Shown: positions 1 through 6,468 of the stretch, in pieces
Layout: each line of letters starts with the position of its first letter
Position numbering within the stretch: position 1 is the first letter of the stretch
NCBI GenBank assembly: GCA_020844525.1
Contig: JAJGAH010000038.1
Coordinates: forward strand, 1 to 10,952
Length of the DNA stretch: 10,952 nt
Direction of reading: 5' to 3'
Source: Eubacterium sp.
GTDB lineage: Bacteria > Bacillota > Clostridia > Lachnospirales > Lachnospiraceae
Notes under the pieces: model-generated
The model's database searches: none
Seen by the model: the letters and a program-made list of their open reading frames with translations, nothing else
What the model was told of the DNA's origin: nothing
Translations under genes and position numbers: made by a program

Positions 1-109
1 TCTGTGTTTTTCGCAAATCCGTTTTTTGTTGTAATATCTCTTTAATTCTCTATTTTACTCGTCTTGTCTTTAATTATCTCATTATTTTGCTTCTTTCTAT
101 TTTATTTGA

Positions 110-153
110 AAAATCAGGGGCTGTCACCAAATGTAGTGACAGCCCCTGATTTT
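110..153 (-). terminator. Intrinsic terminator after codY
   Basis: A perfect 18-bp inverted repeat has arms at 110-127 and 136-153 and an 8-nt loop. The core is GC-rich (the CAGGGGCTGTCAC arm), and on the minus strand the second arm ends in a run of five T. It begins 11 nt beyond the codY stop codon, the expected place for the codY terminator. The T-run on the plus-strand side is shorter (four T, then C), so it could also stop plus-strand transcription, though no plus-strand gene is visible here. Confidence 0.93.
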
Positions 154-163
154 CTGATCCGGC

Positions 164-970
164 TCACGCCTTTGTCTTCTTTGTGTTCTCCTGACTCCGT
201 TTTTCCTTGATTTCAGCCAGCTCGTCAAAAATATAATCATTCAGGACCTTGATATAAGTGCCCTTCATGCCGCTTGATCTGGATTCAATCACACCGGCGC
301 TTTCAAACTTGCGAAGAGCATTTACAATGACTGACCTTGTAATGCCTACACGGTCCGCAATTTTGCTGGCAACCAGAATTCCCTCTGTGCCATCCAGTTC
401 ATCAAATATATGAATAATGGCTTCCAGCTCGGAAAAAGACAACGTACTGAATGCAGATTTCACAACCTGGATTTTGCGGTTTTCCTCCACATTCTCCTCA
501 TTCACCGAACGCATCATCTCAAGTCCGACCACGGTTGTGCCATATTCGCTGACAATAATGTCGTCAATATCGTACTGAGGCTTGAAGCGATACATAAAGA
601 CGGTGCCCAGTCTCTCGCCGGCAATCTCGATGGGATTGATAATCGCTGTATAGCCTTCGTACTTCTCACCCTCAAACCCCAGTGTATTCAGATTGACATT
701 TTCCTGTGTTGAAAGGACATTCAGAAAACGATCATTCAGCAGCGGATCTACATGTGTCCCAACCTCATCCGTAATCAGTTCTGTAATCTCATCGACACCA
801 TCGCAGGTTGCCACACCAAGAACCTTCCCCTTCCGGCTGATTACCAGAATATTCGACTGAAGGCATTCCACAAGCACCTCGCAGATATCATTGAACACAA
901 CCTTTGTGGAATTATTATTGTGAAGAAGTTTATTGATCTTCCTGGTTTTGTCGAGCAGCTGTACACTCAT
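164..970 (-). CDS. codY: CodY, GTP/branched-chain amino acid-sensing global repressor
   Basis: The 268-residue product fits CodY (B. subtilis: 259). CodY is a cytoplasmic dimeric repressor that binds DNA when GTP and isoleucine/valine are plentiful; it controls amino acid uptake and synthesis and, in many species, competence, sporulation or virulence. Visible here are an N-terminal GAF-type sensor domain (about 1-155, with ISRKGK at 44-49 and GERLGT at 118-123), a helical linker, and a C-terminal winged helix. Its reading helix (ASKIADRVGITRSVIVNALRK, about 201-221) followed by ESAGVIESRS is essentially identical to B. subtilis. The ATG is preceded by AAAGGAG with 6 nt spacing, so the start is secure. 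The C-terminal tail is lysine-rich and slightly extended. The residues lining the isoleucine pocket of B. subtilis CodY are not evident in the GAF domain (see findings). The gene has its own promoter and terminator and is probably transcribed alone, perhaps with readthrough from topA. Confidence 0.97.
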   Translation of the reverse strand: MSVQLLDKTRKINKLLHNNNSTKVVFNDICEVLVECLQSNILVISRKGKVLGVATCDGVDEITELITDEVGTHVDPLLNDRFLNVLSTQENVNLNTLGFEGEKYEGYTAIINPIEIAGERLGTVFMYRFKPQYDIDDIIVSEYGTTVVGLEMMRSVNEENVEENRKIQVVKSAFSTLSFSELEAIIHIFDELDGTEGILVASKIADRVGITRSVIVNALRKFESAGVIESRSSGMKGTYIKVLNDYIFDELAEIKEKRSQENTKKTKA

Positions 971-1046
971 TGCGATCTCCTTTCATTCCGGCTTTCCCTG
1001 ATTCGCAGTATCCAAAACAAATAAACCAATTATTTCTCTTCTCCGG

Positions 1047-1097
1047 GATGGAAACGAAAGAATTCTGAACATTCAAAACTAATCCACTATTTCCATC
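1047..1097 (-). promoter_or_regulatory. 5'-terminal stem-loop in the codY leader
   Basis: A perfect 8-bp inverted repeat (GATGGAAA / TTTCCATC on the minus strand) has arms at 1090-1097 and 1047-1054. The transcription start predicted from the -10 box falls at about 1097, so the transcript would begin with one arm of this stem. The 35-nt loop contains a candidate CodY box (1059-1073). The repeat is seen directly; its RNA fold and any role are inferred. Confidence 0.45.
1059..1073 (-). promoter_or_regulatory. Candidate CodY box in the codY leader
   Basis: The minus strand reads AATGTTCAGAATTCT, matching 11 of 15 positions of the published CodY motif AATTTTCWGAAAATT. It lies about 25-40 nt downstream of the predicted transcription start, where a bound repressor could block elongation. 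CodY represses its own gene in several Bacillota, so autoregulation is plausible. A four-mismatch site in AT-rich DNA is weak evidence alone. A second 10/15 match overlaps the promoter at 1117-1131. Confidence 0.4.
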
Positions 1098-1103
1098 AGT
1101 TGA

Positions 1104-1132
1104 ATAGTAACACAATCTTTTTCTGAAATCAA
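1104..1132 (-). promoter_or_regulatory. codY promoter (sigma-A type, extended -10)
   Basis: On the minus strand there is a -35 box TTGATT (1132-1127), a 17-nt spacer and a -10 box TACTAT (1109-1104), preceded by TGT, which gives the TGn extended -10 motif common in Gram-positive promoters. The predicted start near 1097 leaves a leader of about 127 nt. A better -35 hexamer, TTGACA (1155-1150), has no good -10 at proper spacing, so I prefer the pair given. Confidence 0.6.
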
Positions 1133-1215
1133 TAATAGTGGAAAAGATTTGTCAAAATGTTTTCACGTTTTCCCCCTGCGTATCCAGGTTTCAATGCAAA
1201 GCAGGAGAAAGTGCT

Positions 1216-3294
1216 TTATTTTTCCTCTTTTTCAGGTTTTGGCATGACATATCCACATTCCTTGTCCGCGCATACCAGTCTGTTGCCCTTTTCCAGCATA
1301 TATCCGCCGCATTTCGGACACTTGATATCCGAGGGCTTCTGCCATGTCATAAAATCACAGTCCGGATTGTGCTCACAGCCGTAGTAGATTCTCCCCTTTC
1401 TTGTCTTCTTGCGCAGCACCTCGCCGCCGCATTTCGGACATTTTACGCCGATTTTTTCAAGGTAGGGCTTTGTGTTCCTGCACTCGGGAAATCCGGGGCA
1501 GGCAAGAAACTTGCCATGCGGGCCATATTTGACAACCATATGCCTTCCGCAGTTCTCACAGATGACATCGGTCACCTCGTCTTCAATCTTCACCTTTTCC
1601 AGCTCCTGATCTGCCTTCTTTACCGCAGCATCCAGGTCAGGCCAGAAATTTCTGACAACTGTTTTCCACTCAATGGTTCCATCACCGATGGCGTCCAGCA
1701 GCTGTTCCAGATTGGCCGTAAAGTCTACGCTGACAATACTCGGGAACGCCTCCTTCATCATGTCATTCACAGCGATTCCAAGCTCGGTAATATACAGATT
1801 CTTCTTTTCACGGGTGACATAATGGCGGGCAATAATCGTCGTAATCGTAGGCGCATATGTGCTCGGGCGGCCGATTCCGAGTTCCTCCAGTGTCTTGACC
1901 AGAGATGCCTCGGTATAATGTGCCGGCGGCTGCGTAAAATGCTGTTCCTTATCGAAAGAAATCAGAGAAAGCCTGCTTTCCTTTGTGATGCCGTTAAGGT
2001 GATCATTCTCCAGCTTTTTTTCATCATCCTGCGTATACACTGTCATAAAACCGGCAAATTTGATCTTTGATGCAGAAGCATGAAACAGATAATCTCCATT
2101 GGCGATTTTCACTGTATTTGTCTCATAGACTGCAGGCGACATGCGGCTCGCGGCAAATCTCCTCCAGATCAGCTGATACAGCCTGAACTGATCCCTTGAA
2201 AGAAAAGGTTTGACCGATGCCGGTGTTCTGCTGATATCGGTAGGCCGTATAGCCTCATGTGCATCCTGCGCATGCTTGTTCCGGTTCTCTGTTGTTGTAC
2301 CCGTCGCAACAAATTTTTCGCCATACTGCTCACGAATGTAAGCTCTTGCCGCCTGGTCAGCCTCTTCTGAAATTCTCGTGGAATCTGTACGCAGGTAGGA
2401 AATCAGACCGACAGACCCCCCATTCTTCAGGTCAATACCTTCGTAAAGCTGCTGCGCCACCTGCATGGTCTTGTAGGTGGACATATTCAGTGTTTTGGAA
2501 GCCTCCTGCTGAAGGGTACTTGTCGTAAACGGAAGGGGCGCCTTGCGGCTTCTCTCCGAAGTCTTCAGTTCCTTCACATAATAAGGTTTTCCCTCCAGAG
2601 CCTTCAGGATCTCCTGAAGCTGTTCCTCCGTTTCGATCTCGATCTTTCCCTTACTGTCTCCATAAAAATGCGCTGTCAGCGGCTTTTTCTCGCCATCAGC
2701 CTGAAATTCCGCATCCAGTGTCCAATACTCTCTCGGGATGAAAGCATTGATCTCCTCCTCGCGGTCAGCAATAATGCGCAGAGCCACAGACTGTACACGA
2801 CCGGCAGACAGTCCTCTCTTGATCTTCTTCCAGAGGAGCGGACTGATCTCGTATCCGACCATGCGGTCCAGGCAGCGTCTCGCCTGCTGTTCATTGACCA
2901 GATTCATATCGATCTCTCTGGCATTTTTCAGAGATGCCTTCACCGCTGTTTTGGTAATCTCGTTAAAGGTAATACGACGCATTCTCTTGGGGTCCAGACG
3001 AAGCGCCTTGGACAAATGCCAGGATATCGCTTCTCCTTCACGATCAGGGTCTGTTGCCAGATACACCTTGTCCGCCTTATCAGCGGCTTTACACAGGGAA
3101 GCCACCAGTTCCCCTTTTCCTCGTATCGTTATATATTTTGGTTCAAAGTCATGTTCGATGTCTATGCCAAGACTGCTCTTGGGAAGATCACGGACATGGC
3201 CGTTGGATGCCAGAACATTGTAATTCTTTCCCAGAAACTTCTTGACCGTCTTCACTTTCGTCGGTGACTCAACAATCACAAGATAATTAGGCAC
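1216..3294 (-). CDS. topA: DNA topoisomerase I (type IA)
   Basis: The product relaxes negatively supercoiled DNA by cutting one strand through a 5'-phosphotyrosine intermediate. From the start chosen here it has 692 residues, close to B. subtilis TopA (691). The Toprim domain shows IVESPTK (7-13, with Glu9) and TDPDREGEA (81-89, metal-binding Asp82, Asp84, Glu86). The catalytic tyrosine is Tyr300 in ISYLRTDS. LGIGRPSTYA (472-481) is a conserved type IA segment. The C-terminus carries three four-cysteine zinc ribbons: Cys579/582/599/605, Cys619/622/640/646 and Cys659/662/675/680. An in-frame TTG at 3330 would add 12 residues, but the GGAGGT site points to GTG at 3294, and the protein then begins MPNYLVIVES as in relatives. 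The gene follows dprA after 172 nt with its own promoter. No convincing intrinsic terminator separates it from codY: an 8-bp stem just past the stop lacks a T-run. Confidence 0.97.
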   Translation of the reverse strand: MPNYLVIVESPTKVKTVKKFLGKNYNVLASNGHVRDLPKSSLGIDIEHDFEPKYITIRGKGELVASLCKAADKADKVYLATDPDREGEAISWHLSKALRLDPKRMRRITFNEITKTAVKASLKNAREIDMNLVNEQQARRCLDRMVGYEISPLLWKKIKRGLSAGRVQSVALRIIADREEEINAFIPREYWTLDAEFQADGEKKPLTAHFYGDSKGKIEIETEEQLQEILKALEGKPYYVKELKTSERSRKAPLPFTTSTLQQEASKTLNMSTYKTMQVAQQLYEGIDLKNGGSVGLISYLRTDSTRISEEADQAARAYIREQYGEKFVATGTTTENRNKHAQDAHEAIRPTDISRTPASVKPFLSRDQFRLYQLIWRRFAASRMSPAVYETNTVKIANGDYLFHASASKIKFAGFMTVYTQDDEKKLENDHLNGITKESRLSLISFDKEQHFTQPPAHYTEASLVKTLEELGIGRPSTYAPTITTIIARHYVTREKKNLYITELGIAVNDMMKEAFPSIVSVDFTANLEQLLDAIGDGTIEWKTVVRNFWPDLDAAVKKADQELEKVKIEDEVTDVICENCGRHMVVKYGPHGKFLACPGFPECRNTKPYLEKIGVKCPKCGGEVLRKKTRKGRIYYGCEHNPDCDFMTWQKPSDIKCPKCGGYMLEKGNRLVCADKECGYVMPKPEKEEK

Positions 3295-3300
3295 TAATAC

Positions 3301-3307
3301 ACCTCCA
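3301..3307 (-). promoter_or_regulatory. Ribosome binding site that fixes the topA GTG start
   Basis: TGGAGGT on the minus strand (3307-3301) lies a few bases upstream of the GTG at 3294-3292, the normal distance. The longer in-frame option at 3330 has no such site at a proper distance and would place this purine run inside the coding region. Confidence 0.85.
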
Positions 3308-3344
3308 TTTGCATTACGGGCGCATCGCAAGCGCTACGCATAGC

Positions 3345-3373
3345 ACTATAACGCAAAAAAATTATACATGCAA
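3345..3373 (-). promoter_or_regulatory. topA promoter
   Basis: On the minus strand there is a -35 box TTGCAT (3373-3368), a 17-nt spacer and a -10 box TATAGT (3350-3345, 5 of 6 to consensus). The spacer contains a seven-T run and a second possible -10, TATAAT (3366-3361), which has no good -35. The predicted start near 3338 gives a leader of about 44 nt. Known topA promoters often respond to supercoiling, but nothing here proves that response. Confidence 0.55.
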
Positions 3374-3418
3374 GTCTGAGTTGGACGATCCGCAAGGCAT
3401 CGAATCTGAAGCAGCCAT

Positions 3419-3451
3419 GGGTTTGTAATGAATTTGTAATTAGTTTGTGAT
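3419..3451 (-). repeat. Three 11-bp direct repeats upstream of topA
   Basis: Three consecutive 11-bp units on the plus strand read GGGTTTGTAAT, GAATTTGTAAT and TAGTTTGTGAT (shared core TTTGTRAT). They fill 3419-3451, between the dprA stop and the topA promoter, with no spacer between units. The 11-bp period is about one helical turn, so all cores lie on one face of the DNA. They end about 45 bp upstream of the -35 box. They may bind a regulator or bend DNA, or be a chance feature of an AT-rich spacer. Confidence 0.6.
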
Positions 3452-3466
3452 TAATTAAAGTAATAT

Positions 3467-4501
3467 TCAGGTCCTGCTGTAGTAACCCGGGGGTGATTCC
3501 AGAACAAAGCCGGAAAAGGTCAGCTGCACAAGCACCCTGGTCAGCTGTGTCAGATCCATGCCTGTACGCTGCTGGAGTGCATCGAGATTCTGTGGGTCAT
3601 AGGTCAGCTTTCCAAAAACCTTCTGAAAGTCTTCCGCATGTGCATACTTCTGCGGAAGATTTCTGGTACGCTCCTTCCAGGTTCCATTGCCGGATCTCGG
3701 TGCTGATACGTTTTCCTCCCTGTTTTTAATCGCTGTCTGCTGCCCCGGAACACCATCACCTGGCAGCTTCCCCTTCCTATTTTTATGCAATTCGTCAGAT
3801 TGTTTTTCCGGTTCTATAACCATGCCGAGTTCCTCAAGAATGACTTCCGGAGACCACGCAATGCCTGCTCCCTGTGAAATCAGTCTGTTGCATCCCTGAC
3901 TGAGCGCATCCATATTTCTGCCAGGTACCGCAAAAATCGTCTTACCCTGTGAAAGCGCATAATCTGCAGTAATCAGAGATCCACTGCGCAGCTTCGCCTC
4001 CACCACCAGAACTATATCCGCAAAGGCACTGATGATCCTGTTCCGGATGGGAAAATGCCAGGCTGCCGGCTCTGATCCCGGTTCAAATTCAGACAGGATG
4101 CCTCCGCCCTCCCGTATCATTCTCCGGTAAATCGTATAACTTTCTTTCGGATAGCACACATCTACCCCGCTCCCCAGGACCGCAAAGGGCGCTTTGCCGG
4201 CCTGCAGTGCCCCATGGAGTGCCCAGGAGTCTATTCCGTATGCCATACCACTGATAATCTGTACACCTTTGGCCGCCAGCGCCTCCCCAAACCGGGATGC
4301 CTCTGCTCTTCCATAGGGACTGCAGTACCTTGCTCCGACAATTGCGACGGTTTTTTTGTCCGGGTCCGGCATTCTGCCCAGCACATACAATCCCATAGGC
4401 ATCCGTTGATAATTCTGGAAACGCTCCGGATATTCCGGGTCATCCTGATTAATATATCGAATCTGCTGCAGTATCTCGTCCTGTCTATAATCAGATATCA
4501 T
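3467..4501 (-). CDS. dprA: DprA/Smf, DNA-processing protein
   Basis: DprA binds single-stranded DNA entering the cell during natural transformation and loads RecA onto it; many bacteria that are not known to be competent also keep it. The 344-residue product has the DprA Rossmann-type fold: VAIVGAR (52-58), SGMAYGID (84-91), PIRNRIIS (151-158), SGSLITA (173-179) and NRLISQGA (205-212). A small winged-helix-like domain follows at about 296-340 (LTYDPQNLDALQQRTG). Between them, about 230-290 is a charged, low-complexity linker with many Lys, Asn, Glu and Gly. The N-terminal SAM-like domain of some DprA proteins is missing or very short. Two usual glycine/serine positions differ: Ala57 (VGSR in many relatives) and Ala159 after RNRIIS. 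The ATG overlaps the comM stop as ATGA, and GGAGG lies just upstream inside comM, implying translational coupling. Confidence 0.95.
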   Translation of the reverse strand: MISDYRQDEILQQIRYINQDDPEYPERFQNYQRMPMGLYVLGRMPDPDKKTVAIVGARYCSPYGRAEASRFGEALAAKGVQIISGMAYGIDSWALHGALQAGKAPFAVLGSGVDVCYPKESYTIYRRMIREGGGILSEFEPGSEPAAWHFPIRNRIISAFADIVLVVEAKLRSGSLITADYALSQGKTIFAVPGRNMDALSQGCNRLISQGAGIAWSPEVILEELGMVIEPEKQSDELHKNRKGKLPGDGVPGQQTAIKNREENVSAPRSGNGTWKERTRNLPQKYAHAEDFQKVFGKLTYDPQNLDALQQRTGMDLTQLTRVLVQLTFSGFVLESPPGYYSRT

Positions 4502-6072
4502 GTTCTGGCCCCTCCATATCCGGCTCTGATACTATTAGATCCGGGGATCTGCATCGGAGCGGAAAAATTCTCGCTGCATCTCAGACAGATGGCTTCACTG
4601 ATATGGGCATCATTAATCTGGTCCTGACCATCCAGGTCCGCAATGGTTCTCGCCACTTTTACAACATGGTGATACCCTCTTGCAGACAGGCCAAGCTTGT
4701 CAAACGCCAGCCGCACAGTCCACGCTGCATCCTCCGTCATGGTACAATACTTTTCAATCGAAGCAGCCGTCAGGGCACTGTTAAACGAAATACCCGTTCC
4801 CTTGTACCGTTCTCTCTGCAGGGCAATCGCCTTCCTTACCTTCTTCCGCATCACTGTCGAAGATATCTCATGGCTATCCCTTTCTGTCAGAGACTCATAG
4901 CTGACAGCCGGAACATCACACTTCAGATCAATCCGGTCCATAAATGCCTTACTGAGCTTTCTCTGATAATCTGTCACTTCCCTGTGTGTACAATAGCAGC
5001 GGTTTGTATCAGGAAAATAGCCACAGGGGCAGGGATTTGCCGCTGCGACCAGAAGAAAGGATGCGGGATACACACAGGTTCCGCCAAGCCTGGAAATTGT
5101 GATTTCATGGCTCTCCAGCGGCTGGCGGAGCATCTCCAGCGTAGCCGGAGACATTTCAGGGATTTCATCGAGAAACAGTACACCGCGATGCGCCAGTGTT
5201 ACCTCCCCGGGATGAGGATAAAAGCCGCCCCCGCAAAGCGCAGTCGGCGTTATGGAATGATGGGGTGCCCGGAAAGGTCTGCGGCGTATCAACGGGATCC
5301 CCTTTGGCATTAAACCTACAACACTGTAGATCTTTGAAACTTCAAGGCTCTCTTCTTCGTTGAGCGGGGGCAGAATTGTCGGGATGCGTTCCGCGGTCAT
5401 TGACTTTCCAGATCCCGGAGGGCCGGACAGGAACAGATTATGAAATCCGGAAGCGGCAATCAGCGCCGCTCGTTTTACAGCAGTCTGGCCATGTATATCA
5501 CTGAAATCGACCAGATAATCCTCCATGTCCGGTTCAGCAGGATCCTGAGCATGCACCGGCTCCCTTCCCTTGCTGAAGGCAATCAATTCAGCGATACTTT
5601 TCACACCGATCACCCGGATACCTTCCACAGCCCCGCCTTCTGCGGCATTGTCCGCTGGAACAATACAGATGCTGCAGCCACGTTCCTTCGCCGCAATCAC
5701 GCTTGGAAGAACACCTGCCACCTTCTCAATCGTGCCATCCAGATGGAGCTCCCCGAGTATCATGGCCGAGCGGAGTGAATCCTTTCCAATATATCCCATC
5801 GCCTCAAGCACAGCTGCAGCAATGGGAAGATCAAATCGCGTACCATCCTTTCGCAGATCTCCTGGAGCAAGGTTGATCGTAATACGCTTCGGTGCCATAA
5901 GGATTCCGATATTTCGGAATGCAGTCCTTACCCGTTCCTGCGCCTCCTTTACCTGGGGCGAAACATATCCGACAATTGTAAAATAAGGCATTCCATCACT
6001 GACATCAGCCTCTACCTCTACCGGAACGGCTTCTACCCCTGAAATCGCCGAAGATAAAATACTGCAGAACAA
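4498..6072 (-). CDS. comM: ComM-type AAA+ ATPase (Mg-chelatase family, YifB)
   Basis: The 524-residue product matches ComM/YifB (about 505-520). In Vibrio cholerae ComM is a hexameric helicase that extends heteroduplex by branch migration during natural transformation; the magnesium-chelatase label reflects homology, not function. The N-terminal ChlI-like domain (about 1-180) has APGDLRKDGTRFDLPIA at 69-85. The AAA+ core shows Walker A GPPGSGKS (217-224), FRAPHHS (267-273), Walker B VLFLDEIPE (298-306), the cysteine-rich NPCPCGYFPDTNRCYCT (346-362) and FMDRIDL (377-383). The C-terminal chelatase domain includes LSARGYHHVVKVARTIADLD. The start is TTG, supported by AAGGAG 8 nt upstream; nearby ATGs are out of frame, and the usual ComM N-terminus aligns here. 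It forms a two-gene unit with dprA. Confidence 0.95.
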   Translation of the reverse strand: MFCSILSSAISGVEAVPVEVEADVSDGMPYFTIVGYVSPQVKEAQERVRTAFRNIGILMAPKRITINLAPGDLRKDGTRFDLPIAAAVLEAMGYIGKDSLRSAMILGELHLDGTIEKVAGVLPSVIAAKERGCSICIVPADNAAEGGAVEGIRVIGVKSIAELIAFSKGREPVHAQDPAEPDMEDYLVDFSDIHGQTAVKRAALIAASGFHNLFLSGPPGSGKSMTAERIPTILPPLNEEESLEVSKIYSVVGLMPKGIPLIRRRPFRAPHHSITPTALCGGGFYPHPGEVTLAHRGVLFLDEIPEMSPATLEMLRQPLESHEITISRLGGTCVYPASFLLVAAANPCPCGYFPDTNRCYCTHREVTDYQRKLSKAFMDRIDLKCDVPAVSYESLTERDSHEISSTVMRKKVRKAIALQRERYKGTGISFNSALTAASIEKYCTMTEDAAWTVRLAFDKLGLSARGYHHVVKVARTIADLDGQDQINDAHISEAICLRCSENFSAPMQIPGSNSIRAGYGGART

Positions 6073-6080
6073 ATCATCAT

Positions 6081-6086
6081 CTCCTT
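6081..6086 (-). promoter_or_regulatory. Ribosome binding site that fixes the comM TTG start
   Basis: AAGGAG (6086-6081 on the minus strand) lies 8 nt upstream of TTG at 6072-6070. The two ATG codons between them are out of frame with the ComM reading frame, so the TTG is the only supported start. Confidence 0.8.
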
Positions 6087-6265
6087 CCCTTCATTTCATT
6101 ACACGCGATACACTGATGAATAAAAAAGTACAGCAAAGAAACCATTTAGGAATTGTCATTAAGAAATCAAGAAATTAATAAGATGAAACAGAACTGTGAA
6201 AAGACCTGAAATCTGATTTTCTTATGAAATGAAATGCACACTCGAAATGCTATCAGGATATTAAT

Positions 6266-6294
6266 AAGTTAACATAAATATGCTTGTTTGTAAA
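6266..6294 (-). promoter_or_regulatory. Possible comM-dprA promoter
   Basis: On the minus strand there is a TTTACA -35 box (6294-6289, 5 of 6), a 17-nt spacer and TAACTT (6271-6266) preceded by TGT. The -10 box matches consensus at only 3 of 6 positions apart from the TGn extension. The leader would be near 190 nt. The -35 overlaps the distal arm of the adjacent inverted repeat. Other AT-rich hexamers nearer comM cannot be excluded. Confidence 0.25.
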
Positions 6295-6339
6295 TAAAAA
6301 GCCCTTATGACATTGGGATGAAATGAAATGCTTTTTATT
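6293..6339 (-). terminator. Possible terminator of the rnj-to-U32 block
   Basis: A perfect 10-bp inverted repeat (AATAAAAAGC / GCTTTTTATT) has arms at 6330-6339 and 6293-6302. On the minus strand the second arm is a GGGCTTTTTATTT tract, and a CCC/GGG pair lies inside the loop. The stem is A-U rich, so its strength is doubtful. The near-symmetric layout could serve both strands. No other intrinsic terminator is apparent between the U32 gene and comM. Confidence 0.4.
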
Positions 6340-6344
6340 AAATT

Positions 6345-6435
6345 AAATTGTCCTGAAATCCGAACATTTACAGACATGGCAGAAGAACCGCAGTACTTCC
6401 TGCCTGTCGAAATCATCAGGATTTCAGGACAATTT
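6345..6435 (-). repeat. 91-nt element bounded by perfect 17-bp inverted repeats
   Basis: The arms at 6345-6361 and 6419-6435 are exact reverse complements over 17 bp (AAATTGTCCTGAAATCC and its complement), separated by 57 nt. The interior can pair too: as minus-strand RNA, GACA/UGUC, then GGCAG/CUGCC, then AAG/CUU with single-base bulges, around a 10-nt loop. Most of the element could form one imperfect hairpin. It starts 33 nt past the U32 stop. No clear target-site duplication flanks it and no T-run follows it directly. It may be a small non-autonomous mobile element, a structured 3' end, or an RNA gene; the sequence does not decide. Confidence 0.7.
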
Positions 6436-6468
6436 CAAAAACGTACATCTTTGAACCCTTGCATTAAT

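Larger units (their letters stand above)
6073..6468. other. Gene-free AT-rich spacer between the U32 gene and comM
   Basis: This 396-nt stretch has no ORF with a ribosome binding site. It holds a 91-nt inverted-repeat element (6345-6435), a 10-bp inverted repeat with a T-run (6293-6339), a weak promoter candidate (6266-6294) and the comM leader. Short repeats are frequent: ATGAAATGAAATGC occurs at 6224-6237 and 6318-6331, its core recurs inverted at 6090-6099, and AAGAAATY is tandem at 6161-6176. CCTGAAATC appears at 6205-6213 and in both arms of the 91-nt element (inverted in the second). The base composition differs sharply from the flanking genes. Confidence 0.75.

Noticed and set aside
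1..109. Start of another gene or promoter downstream of the codY terminator
   Set aside because: The segment is T-rich on the plus strand; I see no convincing -10/-35 pair, ribosome binding site or coding frame.
1150..1155. TTGACA as the codY -35 box
   Set aside because: The hexamer is perfect, but no acceptable -10 box lies 16-18 nt downstream; the nearest good -10 is 40 nt away and pairs better with TTGATT.
1139..1215. Terminator between topA and codY
   Set aside because: An 8-bp stem (TCTCCTGC / GCAGGGGG on the minus strand) follows the topA stop, but it is followed by AAAACG and not a T-run, and the loop is long.
1138..2070. Open reading frame of 310 codons on the plus strand
   Set aside because: It lies antisense to topA, has no ribosome binding site, and its translation shows no recognisable family; it is an overlap of the strongly supported TopA frame.
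2668..3267. Open reading frame of 199 codons on the plus strand
   Set aside because: It is antisense to the Toprim and core region of topA and reads as a shadow of that frame.
6345..6435. Small SRP RNA, because of the hairpin shape and a GGAAG segment
   Set aside because: The conserved apical SRP motif with its paired internal loops (GGUCAG...GGAAG...AGCAG) is absent; only a generic GGAAG is shared.
6345..6435. Retron msr-msd, because of long inverted ends
   Set aside because: There is no reverse transcriptase gene nearby and no branching-guanosine arrangement that I can recognise.
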